A DNA stretch of 48,111 nucleotides from Byssovorax sp. (GCA_025362495.1 JANYGI010000168.1:1-48111); one strand, 5' to 3'. Numbered from the stretch's first letter, positions 16,694 to 24,516 are shown. A program made the numbers and translations. The notes: generated by a model not told the origin, from the sequence alone.

Positions 16694-17997
16694 GGCGCGG
16701 GGACCCCTTGCAGCAAGTCGATCCGCATCGCGATCCGGAAGTCCGAGCTGCCGACGATCTTCGTCTTCTGGCCGCCGACCTGGGCGTCGGCCTCGTCGTC
16801 GAGGTGGGCCGCGTGGACCGCGATCACGTGGCCGTACTGGTTGAACACCGGGCTGCCGCTGTTGCCGCCGCGGGTGACGGCGTCGTGCTGGAGCAGCACG
16901 GCCTTCTCGGGCGACGTGGGCTGCCCGTCGAAGGCCGTGGTGCGCCCGAGGTGGCCTTGCAGGAAGGTCGCCGAGGGGCTGATCGGATCCATGACGCGAC
17001 CCGGGAAGCCGAGGACGAACACGTCGTCGCCGGGGCCGATGGAGCGCAGCTCGGCGTCGCTGGCGATCGTCACGATCCTCGGCATTTTTCCCTCGATCCG
17101 GATGAGGCCGACGTCGGGGGAGTCGGCGCTGGCATCGTCGGGCTTGTACCCCGGGTGCGTCTGCGAGGCGACGATCTTGAAGCGCACTTTGCCGCCTGAA
17201 TCGTTCTGCGTGACGATCGGCGAGCCGCCGGCCTTGCGGTACGCGATCACGCAGTGAGAGTTGGTGGCGATGAGGTTGGGCTTGATCGCGAAGCCCGTGC
17301 AGCAGCCGCCGACCCGATCGCCGGGGAGCAGGTAGCCGATCACGTAGAGCGCGCCGCGGTTCTCTTCGTAGATCTCGCGGCCGGTGTAGACGCGCGTGGG
17401 GATCGAGCCCTGCGGGGCGGCGACGGTCGTCTTGCCGACGCCGGTCTCGGTCGCGAGGACCTGCGCGGCTTGCTGCGATCGGTACACCATGACCGCCGCG
17501 AGCAGCGTCCCCGCGAGCGCGAGCAGGAGGCCGACGGTGAGCAGCCCGTTGGCGCGGGCGCCGCGGCGGCGAGCGTCACCGACCTTGGCGGCGATGAGCT
17601 CCGAGGTCTTGTCGTCGCGCGAGGCCGCGGCGATCACCGCGGCCTGGACGAGGCGCTGCGCCGTCTCGAGATCGACGCGGCCCTCGGCGTCGGGCGCGCC
17701 GGGGAGATCGAGGCGGAGCTGGGGGCCGCCCGATCCCGCGAGCGTGACGACGTCGCCGCTCTGGATCGCGTGGCGGCGAACGCGCGTGCGGTTGACGTAC
17801 GTGCCGGCGGGCGTGCCGAGATCGACGAGCCAGTACCCGTGGCCTTCCTGGTGGAGCTCGGCGTGCCGAGGCGCGACGCCAGGCTCGCCGGCGAGCGTGA
17901 GCTCGTTGCCCGCTGCCGAGCCGATGCGGACGCGAGCGCCGCGCAGCTCGACGACGGAGGGCGCCGCGCGGCCGCGGAGGTGGGTGATGCGGATCAT
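16690..17997 (-). CDS. Paralogous FHA-like - transmembrane - trypsin-like serine protease
   Basis: 435 residues, with the same layout as the downstream gene. An FHA-like fold at about 15-95 is followed by a membrane segment at about 151-172 (LLTVGLLLALAGTLLAAVMV) and an S1-type protease with His248 (ATNSHC), Asp295 (SPDVGLI) and Ser380 (GGNSGSP). All three catalytic residues are present. The FHA module is degenerate: the usual Gly-Arg is IGS, SxxH is APRH (42-45) and the NG pair is AG (64-65). It probably does not bind phosphothreonine in the usual way. The stop overlaps the start of the canonical paralogue, so the two are made together and may hetero-oligomerise. Confidence 0.9.
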   Translation of the reverse strand: MIRITHLRGRAAPSVVELRGARVRIGSAAGNELTLAGEPGVAPRHAELHQEGHGYWLVDLGTPAGTYVNRTRVRRHAIQSGDVVTLAGSGGPQLRLDLPGAPDAEGRVDLETAQRLVQAAVIAAASRDDKTSELIAAKVGDARRRGARANGLLTVGLLLALAGTLLAAVMVYRSQQAAQVLATETGVGKTTVAAPQGSIPTRVYTGREIYEENRGALYVIGYLLPGDRVGGCCTGFAIKPNLIATNSHCVIAYRKAGGSPIVTQNDSGGKVRFKIVASQTHPGYKPDDASADSPDVGLIRIEGKMPRIVTIASDAELRSIGPGDDVFVLGFPGRVMDPISPSATFLQGHLGRTTAFDGQPTSPEKAVLLQHDAVTRGGNSGSPVFNQYGHVIAVHAAHLDDEADAQVGGQKTKIVGSSDFRIAMRIDLLQGVPAP

Positions 17998-18102
17998 GGA
18001 TCGCCGCGCATTGTGCCCGAGCCCGGCCGACGTGGGAGGCGCGGGCGACGACGAGGAGGTGAAATCGTCGAAATCCGCGGCATATCCAGCCGATCCGGGT
18101 GA

Positions 18103-20421
18103 TCACCCGGGCGGGAGCAGGCCGACCTCGCTCACGATGATGACGCCGGCCGGGCTGCGATCGAACACCAGGCGGATCGCGGCGAGGCGCGTCGGATCGA
18201 ACCCCGGCGCCTGCGCCTGGAAGGCCGCGAGCGGGATCTCGATCGACTGAAAGGCAGCCTCGGGCGCGCGCGGCGGGAGGAACCCCGGCTTCCAGACGCG
18301 CGTCTCGAGCTGCGCCTGGAGGAGCGACACCTGCGCGAGCGGGACGCGCGCCGTGACGCCGGCCGCGTCGACGATCTCGATCGTCACGTCGATGGGCGCG
18401 CGCGGCGCCGCGCTCCAGAGCGGGTGCGTCGGGCCCTGGCGATCGCGGCGCCGCAGGCCGCGCGGGCTGGGGTTGTCGTTGCCGTCGGCGAGGACGAGCA
18501 CGAGCCGCGTGCCGGGCGCCGCGGCGGTGTCGGGCGGCAGCGTCACGGTGTAGCTCGGCACGCCCTTGATCGCGTCGTCGTCCCAGCCGAGGTACGCGCC
18601 GCGCGTCGAGAGCCCCTCGACGTTGCCGGGCGGCCCCAGCGGCTGCTCGCGCCACCCGGTGAGGTTCTCGGCGTCGATGTGGCCGCCCGGCAGCGACGTC
18701 GTCGTGGGATCGATGTCCTCCTCGTAGTCGACGAGGATCTTCGTTCGCGACGACGAGTAGCGGCTGATCAAGATCGTGTCGGGGAGCCACGCCGCGCCGG
18801 CCCGGTGGTCCTGGAAGAGCGGGAGGTACTCTTTCTTTCCGAGCAGCGCCGCCTCGAGGAAGGCCGCGATGTACGCCTTTCCGATCTTCTCTTGATCGGC
18901 GACCGGCATCACCGGCTTGCTGTTGAAGTAAGCGCGCCGCGGGAACGGCGACTTGTCGGAGCGCCCCCACTTGCGGTTCCACTGCCCGTGGTTCGCGCGG
19001 TGGATGAAGACCGAGGCCTTGAACGCGTCGCCCGGGTGCGTGAGGTGGACGCGCTCGTACTGCTGCGCGCCCGCGAACGACTCGACGTCGCCGTCGTTGG
19101 AGCCCTGCAGCGCCAGGTAGCTCACGTCGTCGAGCTCGATCGGGCGGCCTCCGGGGAGGTACTGCCGATCGGTCGTGGCGATGGCGACGAGCGCGCGGAT
19201 CCCGAAGTGGAAGTCGAGCTTGACCAGCGCGTTGTCCGGCGCGCGATGGAGCTGGTTGAGCTTCGCCGCCGCGGTGATCGCCTCGCCCCCGCGCGAGTGC
19301 CCCATCAGCGCGACGCGCTCGAGATCGACCTTGCCGTGGAAAGGATTGCCCGGCGTGGCGTTCCAGCCGCGGAAGGCGCGCAGGTGCTCGAGCAAGAGGT
19401 AGCCCCGCGCCGCGTTGTCGCCGGAGAGGCCGCCGAGGCCGAGATCGAGCCACGGGCCGACGTTGAGAAAATTCTCGTCGACCGACGCGACGATGAAGCC
19501 GCGCGAGGCGAGGTGACGGCCGAGGTAGTCGTATCCCATCTCGGAGAAGTCGTGCATCGGGTGCCCGCCGTGCGCGATGAGCACGATCGGGAACGGCCCC
19601 TCGCCCGCGGGGTACCAGACGTGCGCGTTGATCGGCATCGAGGCCGCGTCGAACCCCCAGTACTTGCGCCGCGCCCACGCCTCGATGCCGTTCCAGCCGT
19701 GGACGAACGCCGAGCCGTCGACCGACGCCGTGATCAGCTGCGCGCCGCTGCCGTACTCGGGTCGGCGGCGATCTTTGCCGCTGCCGTAGACGAGCTCCGT
19801 CACCGCGAACGGGCCCGGCGCCGAGGGATCGGGCGCGTCGATCGCGGGGACGGTGATCCCCGTCGCCTTCGCCGCGTCGATCGCCGGCGTGTTGTCCTCG
19901 CCCTCGCCGAAGAGCCACCGCGCGCCGAGCCCGAGCATGCCGACGCCGCCGAGCAGCGCGAGGGCGGCCGCAGCGCGAGAGCCGCGCGAGAGCCGCGCGA
20001 GAGGTCGCCGCCGCAGCACGGCGATCGCCGCGCCGAGGACGATCGACACCGACGCGACGTAGAGCGTGGGCACGAGGCGCTCGGGGAGCGCGCCCGAGAA
20101 GATCCGCATCATCAACGCGAAGACGCAGCCGCCGATCACCACGCGCGCGACGCGCGGCAGGAGCCCGAAGACATGGGCCCCGAACGTCAGCGCGACGCCT
20201 GCCCCCGCCGCGACGATCACGATCACCGGGACGCCGAGCAGCAGGATCGCCGACCCGATCCCGCGGTAGCGCTCGGACGATCGCAGCACGAGCACGAACA
20301 TCGTGCCGAACAGGAGCCCCCACGCGCCGCCGCGGATCACGTCGTCTTCAGGCGCCGTCGCGCGCTGGATCCGACGCGCGCTGCTCCTGAAGAAGTCCGC
20401 CAACCGTTTCGCCAGCTCCAT
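18103..20421 (-). CDS. Five-helix membrane domain fused to alpha/beta hydrolase (chlorophyllase/PAF-acetylhydrolase-like)
   Basis: 772 residues from ATG at 20421, preceded by GGAAGAGG; a TTG at 20520 would add 33 residues. The first 170 residues contain about five hydrophobic segments (near 30-47, 55-82, 92-110, 117-135 and 153-170). Next comes an alpha/beta hydrolase domain with LIAHGGHPMHDF (likely oxyanion region) and the nucleophile elbow GHSRGGEA (Ser376). The C-terminal 200 residues are beta-rich, ending in PAGVIIVSEVGL, like an accessory beta-sandwich. The hydrolase part is most like the chlorophyllase/poly(ester)ase-type family; the substrate is unknown. The gene is divergent from a heme-protein operon, and a weak Fur-like sequence lies in its leader. 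Confidence 0.82.
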   Translation of the reverse strand: MELAKRLADFFRSSARRIQRATAPEDDVIRGGAWGLLFGTMFVLVLRSSERYRGIGSAILLLGVPVIVIVAAGAGVALTFGAHVFGLLPRVARVVIGGCVFALMMRIFSGALPERLVPTLYVASVSIVLGAAIAVLRRRPLARLSRGSRAAAALALLGGVGMLGLGARWLFGEGEDNTPAIDAAKATGITVPAIDAPDPSAPGPFAVTELVYGSGKDRRRPEYGSGAQLITASVDGSAFVHGWNGIEAWARRKYWGFDAASMPINAHVWYPAGEGPFPIVLIAHGGHPMHDFSEMGYDYLGRHLASRGFIVASVDENFLNVGPWLDLGLGGLSGDNAARGYLLLEHLRAFRGWNATPGNPFHGKVDLERVALMGHSRGGEAITAAAKLNQLHRAPDNALVKLDFHFGIRALVAIATTDRQYLPGGRPIELDDVSYLALQGSNDGDVESFAGAQQYERVHLTHPGDAFKASVFIHRANHGQWNRKWGRSDKSPFPRRAYFNSKPVMPVADQEKIGKAYIAAFLEAALLGKKEYLPLFQDHRAGAAWLPDTILISRYSSSRTKILVDYEEDIDPTTTSLPGGHIDAENLTGWREQPLGPPGNVEGLSTRGAYLGWDDDAIKGVPSYTVTLPPDTAAAPGTRLVLVLADGNDNPSPRGLRRRDRQGPTHPLWSAAPRAPIDVTIEIVDAAGVTARVPLAQVSLLQAQLETRVWKPGFLPPRAPEAAFQSIEIPLAAFQAQAPGFDPTRLAAIRLVFDRSPAGVIIVSEVGLLPPG

Positions 20422-20496
20422 CGATTCGACCTCTTCCCGAAGATGCCGGAACGTCACTCGTGCAGGTGGCGGTAAAACATTTCTACACGAACTATC

Positions 20497-20515
20497 GCAC
20501 TTGAAAATCAACTTC
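20497..20515. promoter_or_regulatory. Weak second Fur-box-like site
   Basis: This AT-rich stretch matches the 19-base Fur consensus GATAATGATAATCATTATC at about 11 of 19 positions, most strongly in the last 13 bases (GAAAATCAACTTC, 9 of 13). It lies upstream of both divergent genes. Alone it is not convincing; its interest comes from the stronger site 34 bases away. Confidence 0.3.
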
Positions 20516-20523
20516 TCCAAGCG

Positions 20524-20551
20524 TTGACAGACCCGACCGCGCGCTGCTAAT
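20524..20551 (+). promoter_or_regulatory. Sigma-70-type promoter of the di-heme/imelysin operon
   Basis: A perfect -35 hexamer TTGACA (20524-20529), a 16-base spacer and a -10-like GCTAAT preceded by T (20546-20551). The expected start of transcription is near 20558, 30 bases before the ATG at 20587. The Fur-like box overlaps the end of the -10 and the start site. Confidence 0.6.
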
Positions 20552-20570
20552 GAAAGTGAAAATCAAAGTC
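20549..20570. promoter_or_regulatory. Fur-box-like operator overlapping the -10 region
   Basis: An AT-rich island in GC-rich DNA. Bases 20552-20570 match GATAATGATAATCATTATC at 13 of 19 positions, and the wider 22-base alignment matches at 16 of 22. Mismatches are T-to-A or A-to-G. Its placement over the promoter is that expected of an iron-responsive repressor site, and the downstream genes (di-heme oxidoreductase, imelysin) belong to families that are Fur-regulated in other bacteria. Confidence 0.6.
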
Positions 20571-20586
20571 TAGTTCGTGAGGCCCG

Positions 20587-21819
20587 ATGCTTCCTGCCGT
20601 GTTTCGCCAGATCCCGCTCTTTTTCGCGCTCGCCGCCGTCGCCGGGTGTGCGTCGCCCGAAGATCCGGCCGCGTCGGCGGTGGAAGGCGAATCCAGGAGC
20701 GGCGCCCCGGTCCTCGGCCTTTCCAGCGGCGCGCGTGCGCAATTCGATAGAGGCGACGCCCTCTTCGAGCGGACTCAGCGCGATACCGACGGTCTGGGGC
20801 CACTTTACGTCCGTGCTGCATGCGCCGATTGCCATCGCGACGACGTCCGTGGGCCGGGCTTCGTCGAGAAACTTTCCATCATCGAGGACGACGGCGTCAC
20901 CGCGTCGGCCGATCAGTCGAAGCTCCCCTTCGGCCACAGCGTCCGGCCCTACACGACGGCGGGCGCGACGACGCCGGTGCTCGCGCCGCAGGGCGATCCG
21001 CGCGTGAAGACGAGCCGTCGCCTCGGCCCGCCGGTGATCGGACGCGGCTTCCTGGAGGCCGTGCTCGACAGCGAGATCGAGCGGCAAGAGCTCGAGCAAG
21101 CGACGCGCACCGACGGGATCCACGGGCGCGTGAACCGCGTGACGTACACCTCGGAAGCGAACCCGGGGAGCATGTCGAGGCTCGTGAAAGGCGACGCCGG
21201 CCTCGTGGGGCGCTTCGGTCTCAAGGCGCGGATCGCGACGCTCGACGACTTCACCGCCGATGCGTTCCAGGGCGACATGGGCATCACATCGCCGATGCGT
21301 CCGGTGGAGCTGCCCAACCCCGACGGCCTCACCGATGACGACAGACCCGGTGTGGACACGACGCTGGACGTCGTCAACGACATCGCCGCGTACATGCGCC
21401 TGCTGGCGATCCCGCGGCGCGATCTGCCGTCGGATCCCACCGGCGCGGCGCTCTTCGTCGCCGCGAGATGCGCTGTGTGCCACGCGCCTTCGCTGCGCAC
21501 GCGCGCCGACTATCCGATCGCGGCGCTCGCCGACGTCGACGCGCCGGTGTTCACCGATTTTCTCCTCCACGATCTCGGGACGGCGCTCGCCGACGGGCTC
21601 GACGAGGGGGGCGCGTCGTCGCGCGAGTGGCGGACGGCGCCGCTGATCGGCCTGTGCTTCGATCACGTGCTCCTGCACGACGGGCGCGCTCGCACGATCG
21701 AGGACGCCGTCCTCGCGCACGACGGCGAGGGCTCGGAGGCGCGCGCGTCGATCGCCTTGTTTCGCGGCCTCTCGAGCGTCGAGAAGGCCGCACTGCTCGC
21801 GTACGTCGGCGCGCTCTAG
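20587..21819 (+). CDS. Di-heme oxidoreductase family lipoprotein (DUF1111, 'thiol oxidoreductase')
   Basis: 410 residues with a lipobox (LAAVAGC, Cys21). There are two c-type heme motifs, CADCH at 79-83 and CAVCH at 295-299. Between them lies the family signature RFGLKARIATLDDFTADAF followed by QGDMGIT. The C-terminal part (FTDFLLHDLGTALADG, EWRTAPLIGL, LLHDGRARTIEDAVLAH) matches the MauG/di-heme peroxidase-like fold. It should be lipid-anchored and face the periplasm or outside. In Pseudomonas, relatives called thiol oxidoreductases sit beside imelysin genes and respond to iron; the reaction is not settled. TGAGG precedes the ATG. It is the first gene of a five-gene operon. Confidence 0.92.
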   Translation: MLPAVFRQIPLFFALAAVAGCASPEDPAASAVEGESRSGAPVLGLSSGARAQFDRGDALFERTQRDTDGLGPLYVRAACADCHRDDVRGPGFVEKLSIIEDDGVTASADQSKLPFGHSVRPYTTAGATTPVLAPQGDPRVKTSRRLGPPVIGRGFLEAVLDSEIERQELEQATRTDGIHGRVNRVTYTSEANPGSMSRLVKGDAGLVGRFGLKARIATLDDFTADAFQGDMGITSPMRPVELPNPDGLTDDDRPGVDTTLDVVNDIAAYMRLLAIPRRDLPSDPTGAALFVAARCAVCHAPSLRTRADYPIAALADVDAPVFTDFLLHDLGTALADGLDEGGASSREWRTAPLIGLCFDHVLLHDGRARTIEDAVLAHDGEGSEARASIALFRGLSSVEKAALLAYVGAL

Positions 21820-21842
21820 GCCGCCGGAAAGGGACGACTCTC

Positions 21843-22895
21843 ATGATTCGATCGCTGAAGATCGCGGGCTGCGCTCTGGCTCTTTCGCTCGCGCTCGCGG
21901 GCTGCGCGACGGTGAAGACCGACGCCGAGTTCGAGGCGGAGATCGCAGACAGCATGCAGTCGTCGATCGCGACCGACATCGACGGGTGGCTCGCGGCGTC
22001 GCGATCGCTCTGCGACGCCGCGCCGCTGCCGAAAGGCCGCGGCTGGGACGCCTCGCTCGACGCCGCGTCGATCACGGCGATGAAGTCCGCGTGGCGGACG
22101 GCGCGCTCGCGCTACGAGCACATCGAGGGCGCCGTCGCCCCGCTCTTCCCCGAGCTCGATGCGGCGACCGACGCTCGCTACGACGACTTCCTGAGCGAGC
22201 TCCCCGACGGCGATCACGATCTCTTCGATGCTCAGGGCGTGACCGGGATGCACGCGATCGAGCGCATCCTCTACGCGCCGTCGATCCCGGCCGAGGTGGT
22301 GAGCTTCGAGGCGCCGCTCCCCGGCTACGTGAAGGCCGCGTTCCCCGCGACCGAGGCCGAGGCGTCGTCGTTCAAGCTGAAGCTGTGCGCGCGCCTCGTC
22401 GTCGACGTGACCACGCTGCAGACGCAGTGGAAGCCGGCGAAGCTCGACATCGGCGCGGCGTTTCAGGGCCTCGTCGCGCTGATGAACGAGCAGCGCGAGA
22501 AGGTGAACAAGGCCGCGACGGGGCAGGAGGAGTCGCGCTACTCGCGGATGACGCTCGCCGACATCCACGCGAACCTCGCGGGGACCGAGGCGATCTACGC
22601 GCTGTTCCAGCCGTGGATCCTCTCGAAGCCGGACGGCAAGGCGGCCGACGACAGCATCACGGCCGGGTTCGAATCGCTGCGCGCGGCGTACGATGCCAAC
22701 CCCGGCGACACGATCCCCGAGCCGCCCGCGACCTGGAGCGCCGAGCCGTCGGCGAAGGATCTGGCGACGCCGTTCGGCGAGCTCTTCCAAGCCGTGACCG
22801 TCGCGGTCGATCCGGCGCGCGACGGCTCGATCGTCTTCGAGATGAACCGCGCCGCCGGCGTGATGGGCCTCCCCGGGTTCACGGAAGGTGCTTGA
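21843..22895 (+). CDS. Imelysin family lipoprotein (peptidase M75 / EfeO-like, iron-regulated)
   Basis: 350 residues with a lipobox (LALAGC, Cys21). The family hallmark GxHxxE is present as GMHAIE at 135-140, preceded by AWRTARSRYEHIEGAV, which matches the imelysin W..AR..YE..E helix. A second-half segment (YSRMTLADIHANLAGTEAIY) fits the duplicated helical bundle. Imelysins are periplasmic or surface metal-binding proteins linked to iron uptake; protease activity is doubtful. A longer in-frame reading begins inside the previous gene and would bury the signal peptide, so ATG 21843 is chosen. It follows the di-heme gene by 23 bases and precedes the next start by one base. Confidence 0.92.
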   Translation: MIRSLKIAGCALALSLALAGCATVKTDAEFEAEIADSMQSSIATDIDGWLAASRSLCDAAPLPKGRGWDASLDAASITAMKSAWRTARSRYEHIEGAVAPLFPELDAATDARYDDFLSELPDGDHDLFDAQGVTGMHAIERILYAPSIPAEVVSFEAPLPGYVKAAFPATEAEASSFKLKLCARLVVDVTTLQTQWKPAKLDIGAAFQGLVALMNEQREKVNKAATGQEESRYSRMTLADIHANLAGTEAIYALFQPWILSKPDGKAADDSITAGFESLRAAYDANPGDTIPEPPATWSAEPSAKDLATPFGELFQAVTVAVDPARDGSIVFEMNRAAGVMGLPGFTEGA

Positions 22896-22896
22896 A

Positions 22897-23424
22897 ATGA
22901 AGCTGCTTTGCGTCGCGATCGCCATGTCGCTCGCGGCGTGCGCGCCGGCCGAGTCGGGCTCCGGCCCGGAGCCCGCGGGCGACACGTTCCTCGCGGTGGA
23001 CTCGAGCTTCACCGGCTTCCGCACCTGGGAGTCGTTCCCGCTGCCGGCGGGATCGAGCCTGACGATCCACACGTCGGGCGCGCGCACCGAGTACCTGAAC
23101 CGCGCGCCGGCGCCGGGGCGCACCGCGTTCCCGGTGGGCACGATCATCGTGAAGGAGTCCGACGACGGGCCGATCGACGCGCGCCAGGTCTTCGCGCGGG
23201 TGAAGCGCGGCGGCGGCTACAACGCCGCGGGCGCCGCGGGGTGGGAGTGGTTCGAGCTGAAGAACGTGGACGAAGAGCGGGTGACGCGGGTGTGGCGCGG
23301 CGTCGGGCCGCCCGTCGGCGAGAAGTACGGCGGCGATCCGAACGGCGGGTGCAACGGCTGCCACGGGGCCGCGAAGGACAACGACTTCGTGCTCTCGCCG
23401 CAGCTCCAGCTCGAGATGTTTTGA
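22897..23424 (+). CDS. Cytochrome P460-like heme lipoprotein
   Basis: 175 residues from ATG 22897, with GGAAGG upstream. The lipobox is SLAAC (Cys15). The middle holds FPVGTIIVKES, the conserved strand of cytochrome P460-type domains, followed by a Trp-rich segment (AAGWEWFELKN). A single c-type heme site CNGCH (152-156) lies near the C-terminus, which is where P460 proteins carry it. In P460 a Lys cross-link to heme alters its chemistry; K86 in VKES is present, but whether a cross-link forms is unknown. One base separates the start from the imelysin stop, so translation is coupled. Confidence 0.8.
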   Translation: MKLLCVAIAMSLAACAPAESGSGPEPAGDTFLAVDSSFTGFRTWESFPLPAGSSLTIHTSGARTEYLNRAPAPGRTAFPVGTIIVKESDDGPIDARQVFARVKRGGGYNAAGAAGWEWFELKNVDEERVTRVWRGVGPPVGEKYGGDPNGGCNGCHGAAKDNDFVLSPQLQLEMF

Positions 23425-23440
23425 GGTCAAACGAATTGCC

Positions 23441-24259
23441 ATGACGCGATCCCCGCTCGCCCTCGCCACGCTCGGCGCGCTCTTGCTCGCCGCGGGCGCG
23501 GCCTCCGCCAACCCCAAGCCGCTCCCGTTCACGTACCCGTACCCGACGCTCCCCGCGGGCGAGACGGAGGTCGAGCAGTACGCCGACTTCACGCCGACGC
23601 GCGCGCTCTCGGCCTCGACCGGGAAGCCGGCGACGCTGGGCCTCTTCCTGTTCCAGACCGAGTTCGAGCACGGCATCACCGATCGGCTCGAGCTCGGGCT
23701 CTACCTGCAGCTCGCGCCGCCGGTCGGCGAGGACTACGCGCAGGTGGCGACGATCGGCGCTGGGACCGCGCTGAAGCAGCGGCTGCGGCTGCGCCTGGCC
23801 GAGGCCGGCGAGTGGCCCGTCGACGTGTCGCTCTACGGCGAGATCGTCGAGGCGCGATCCGAGATCGAGCTCGAGGCGAAGGTGAACCTGGAGCGCCGCA
23901 TCGGGAAGATGCGGCTGATGGCGAACCTCTCGGCCGAGCACGAGCTCTACTTCGACGGCCGCCGCGAGTGGGTGCTGAACCCCTCCGCCGGCGCGACGTT
24001 CGAGGTGCTCCCCTCGTTCCACACCGGCCTCGAGTACTGGATGAACGCCGAGCTTCCGATCGACGAGAAGGCGACGGCCCCGCGCCCGTTCGCGCTCGGG
24101 CCGCACCACTACGTCGGGCCGGCGATGCTCTTCAACTTCGGCCGCGTGTGGTGGAGCTTCGGCGTGTACTTTCGCCTGAACGACGTCGCCCGCGTGCAGG
24201 AGCCCGGCGACGCCTACGGCCACCTGTGGCTGCGATCGATCATCGGGCTCGATCTGTGA
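23441..24259 (+). CDS. Outer-membrane beta-barrel-like protein of the heme/imelysin operon
   Basis: 272 residues with a Sec signal peptide ending ASANP (about residues 1-23) and no Cys. The mature sequence is made of alternating aromatic and hydrophobic strands with short charged turns (FLFQTEFEHGITDRLELGLY, LEYWMNAELP, VWWSFGVYFRLND) and a terminal strand SIIGLDL. This fits an outer-membrane barrel of roughly 10-12 strands. It may form a pore or docking site for the heme lipoproteins or imelysin; that is inference. It lies 16 bases after the P460-like gene, and its stop overlaps the next start (GTGA). Confidence 0.8.
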   Translation: MTRSPLALATLGALLLAAGAASANPKPLPFTYPYPTLPAGETEVEQYADFTPTRALSASTGKPATLGLFLFQTEFEHGITDRLELGLYLQLAPPVGEDYAQVATIGAGTALKQRLRLRLAEAGEWPVDVSLYGEIVEARSEIELEAKVNLERRIGKMRLMANLSAEHELYFDGRREWVLNPSAGATFEVLPSFHTGLEYWMNAELPIDEKATAPRPFALGPHHYVGPAMLFNFGRVWWSFGVYFRLNDVARVQEPGDAYGHLWLRSIIGLDL

Positions 24260-24516
24260 GGGCGCGGCGCCGCGGGGGCGCGATCGCCGCGCTGGCGATC
24301 GCGCTCGGCGGCTGCGCGACGTCGGCCAGCGAGCCGCGCGCGGAGGAGCCCGCGATCGCCTCGGTATGGCGCGCGCGCTGCGGCGCCTGCCACGCGCCGG
24401 TGCAGCCCGGCGAGCGGAGCGTCACGGCGTTGCGCGCGGCCGCCAAGCGCCACGACAAGCGCGTCCACCTCGCCGCGGCGGAGTGGGACGCGCTCATCGC
24501 GTGGCTGGGGAAATGA
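24256..24516 (+). CDS. Mini c-type cytochrome lipoprotein
   Basis: 86 residues starting from GTG at 24256, which overlaps the previous stop codon (GTGA). The signal peptide is Arg-rich (RARRRGG) with lipobox ALGGC (Cys20). A single CGACH heme motif lies at 42-46, followed by only 40 residues, including HDKRVHLAAAEWDALIAWLGK. There is no Met ligand after the heme, so a His (for example H67 or H71) is the likely axial ligand. This is close to the lower size limit for a cytochrome c. It is the last gene of the operon, abutting the convergent phosphatase gene with no intergenic base. Confidence 0.8.
   Translation: MRARRRGGAIAALAIALGGCATSASEPRAEEPAIASVWRARCGACHAPVQPGERSVTALRAAAKRHDKRVHLAAAEWDALIAWLGK

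Noticed and set aside
15020-17257. A 745-residue plus-strand frame over the FHA-protease genes
   Set aside because: Antisense to two intact trypsin-like genes; no motif, low-complexity Ala/Arg/Val composition.
18424-20475. A 683-residue plus-strand frame over the hydrolase gene
   Set aside because: Antisense shadow of a gene with a clear GHSRGG nucleophile elbow and membrane helices.
20587-21819. Classical bacterial cytochrome c peroxidase (CcpA/MauG) for the di-heme protein
   Set aside because: The RFGLKARIATLDDFTADAF signature and QGDMGIT are those of the DUF1111 branch, and the spacing of hemes fits that family better.
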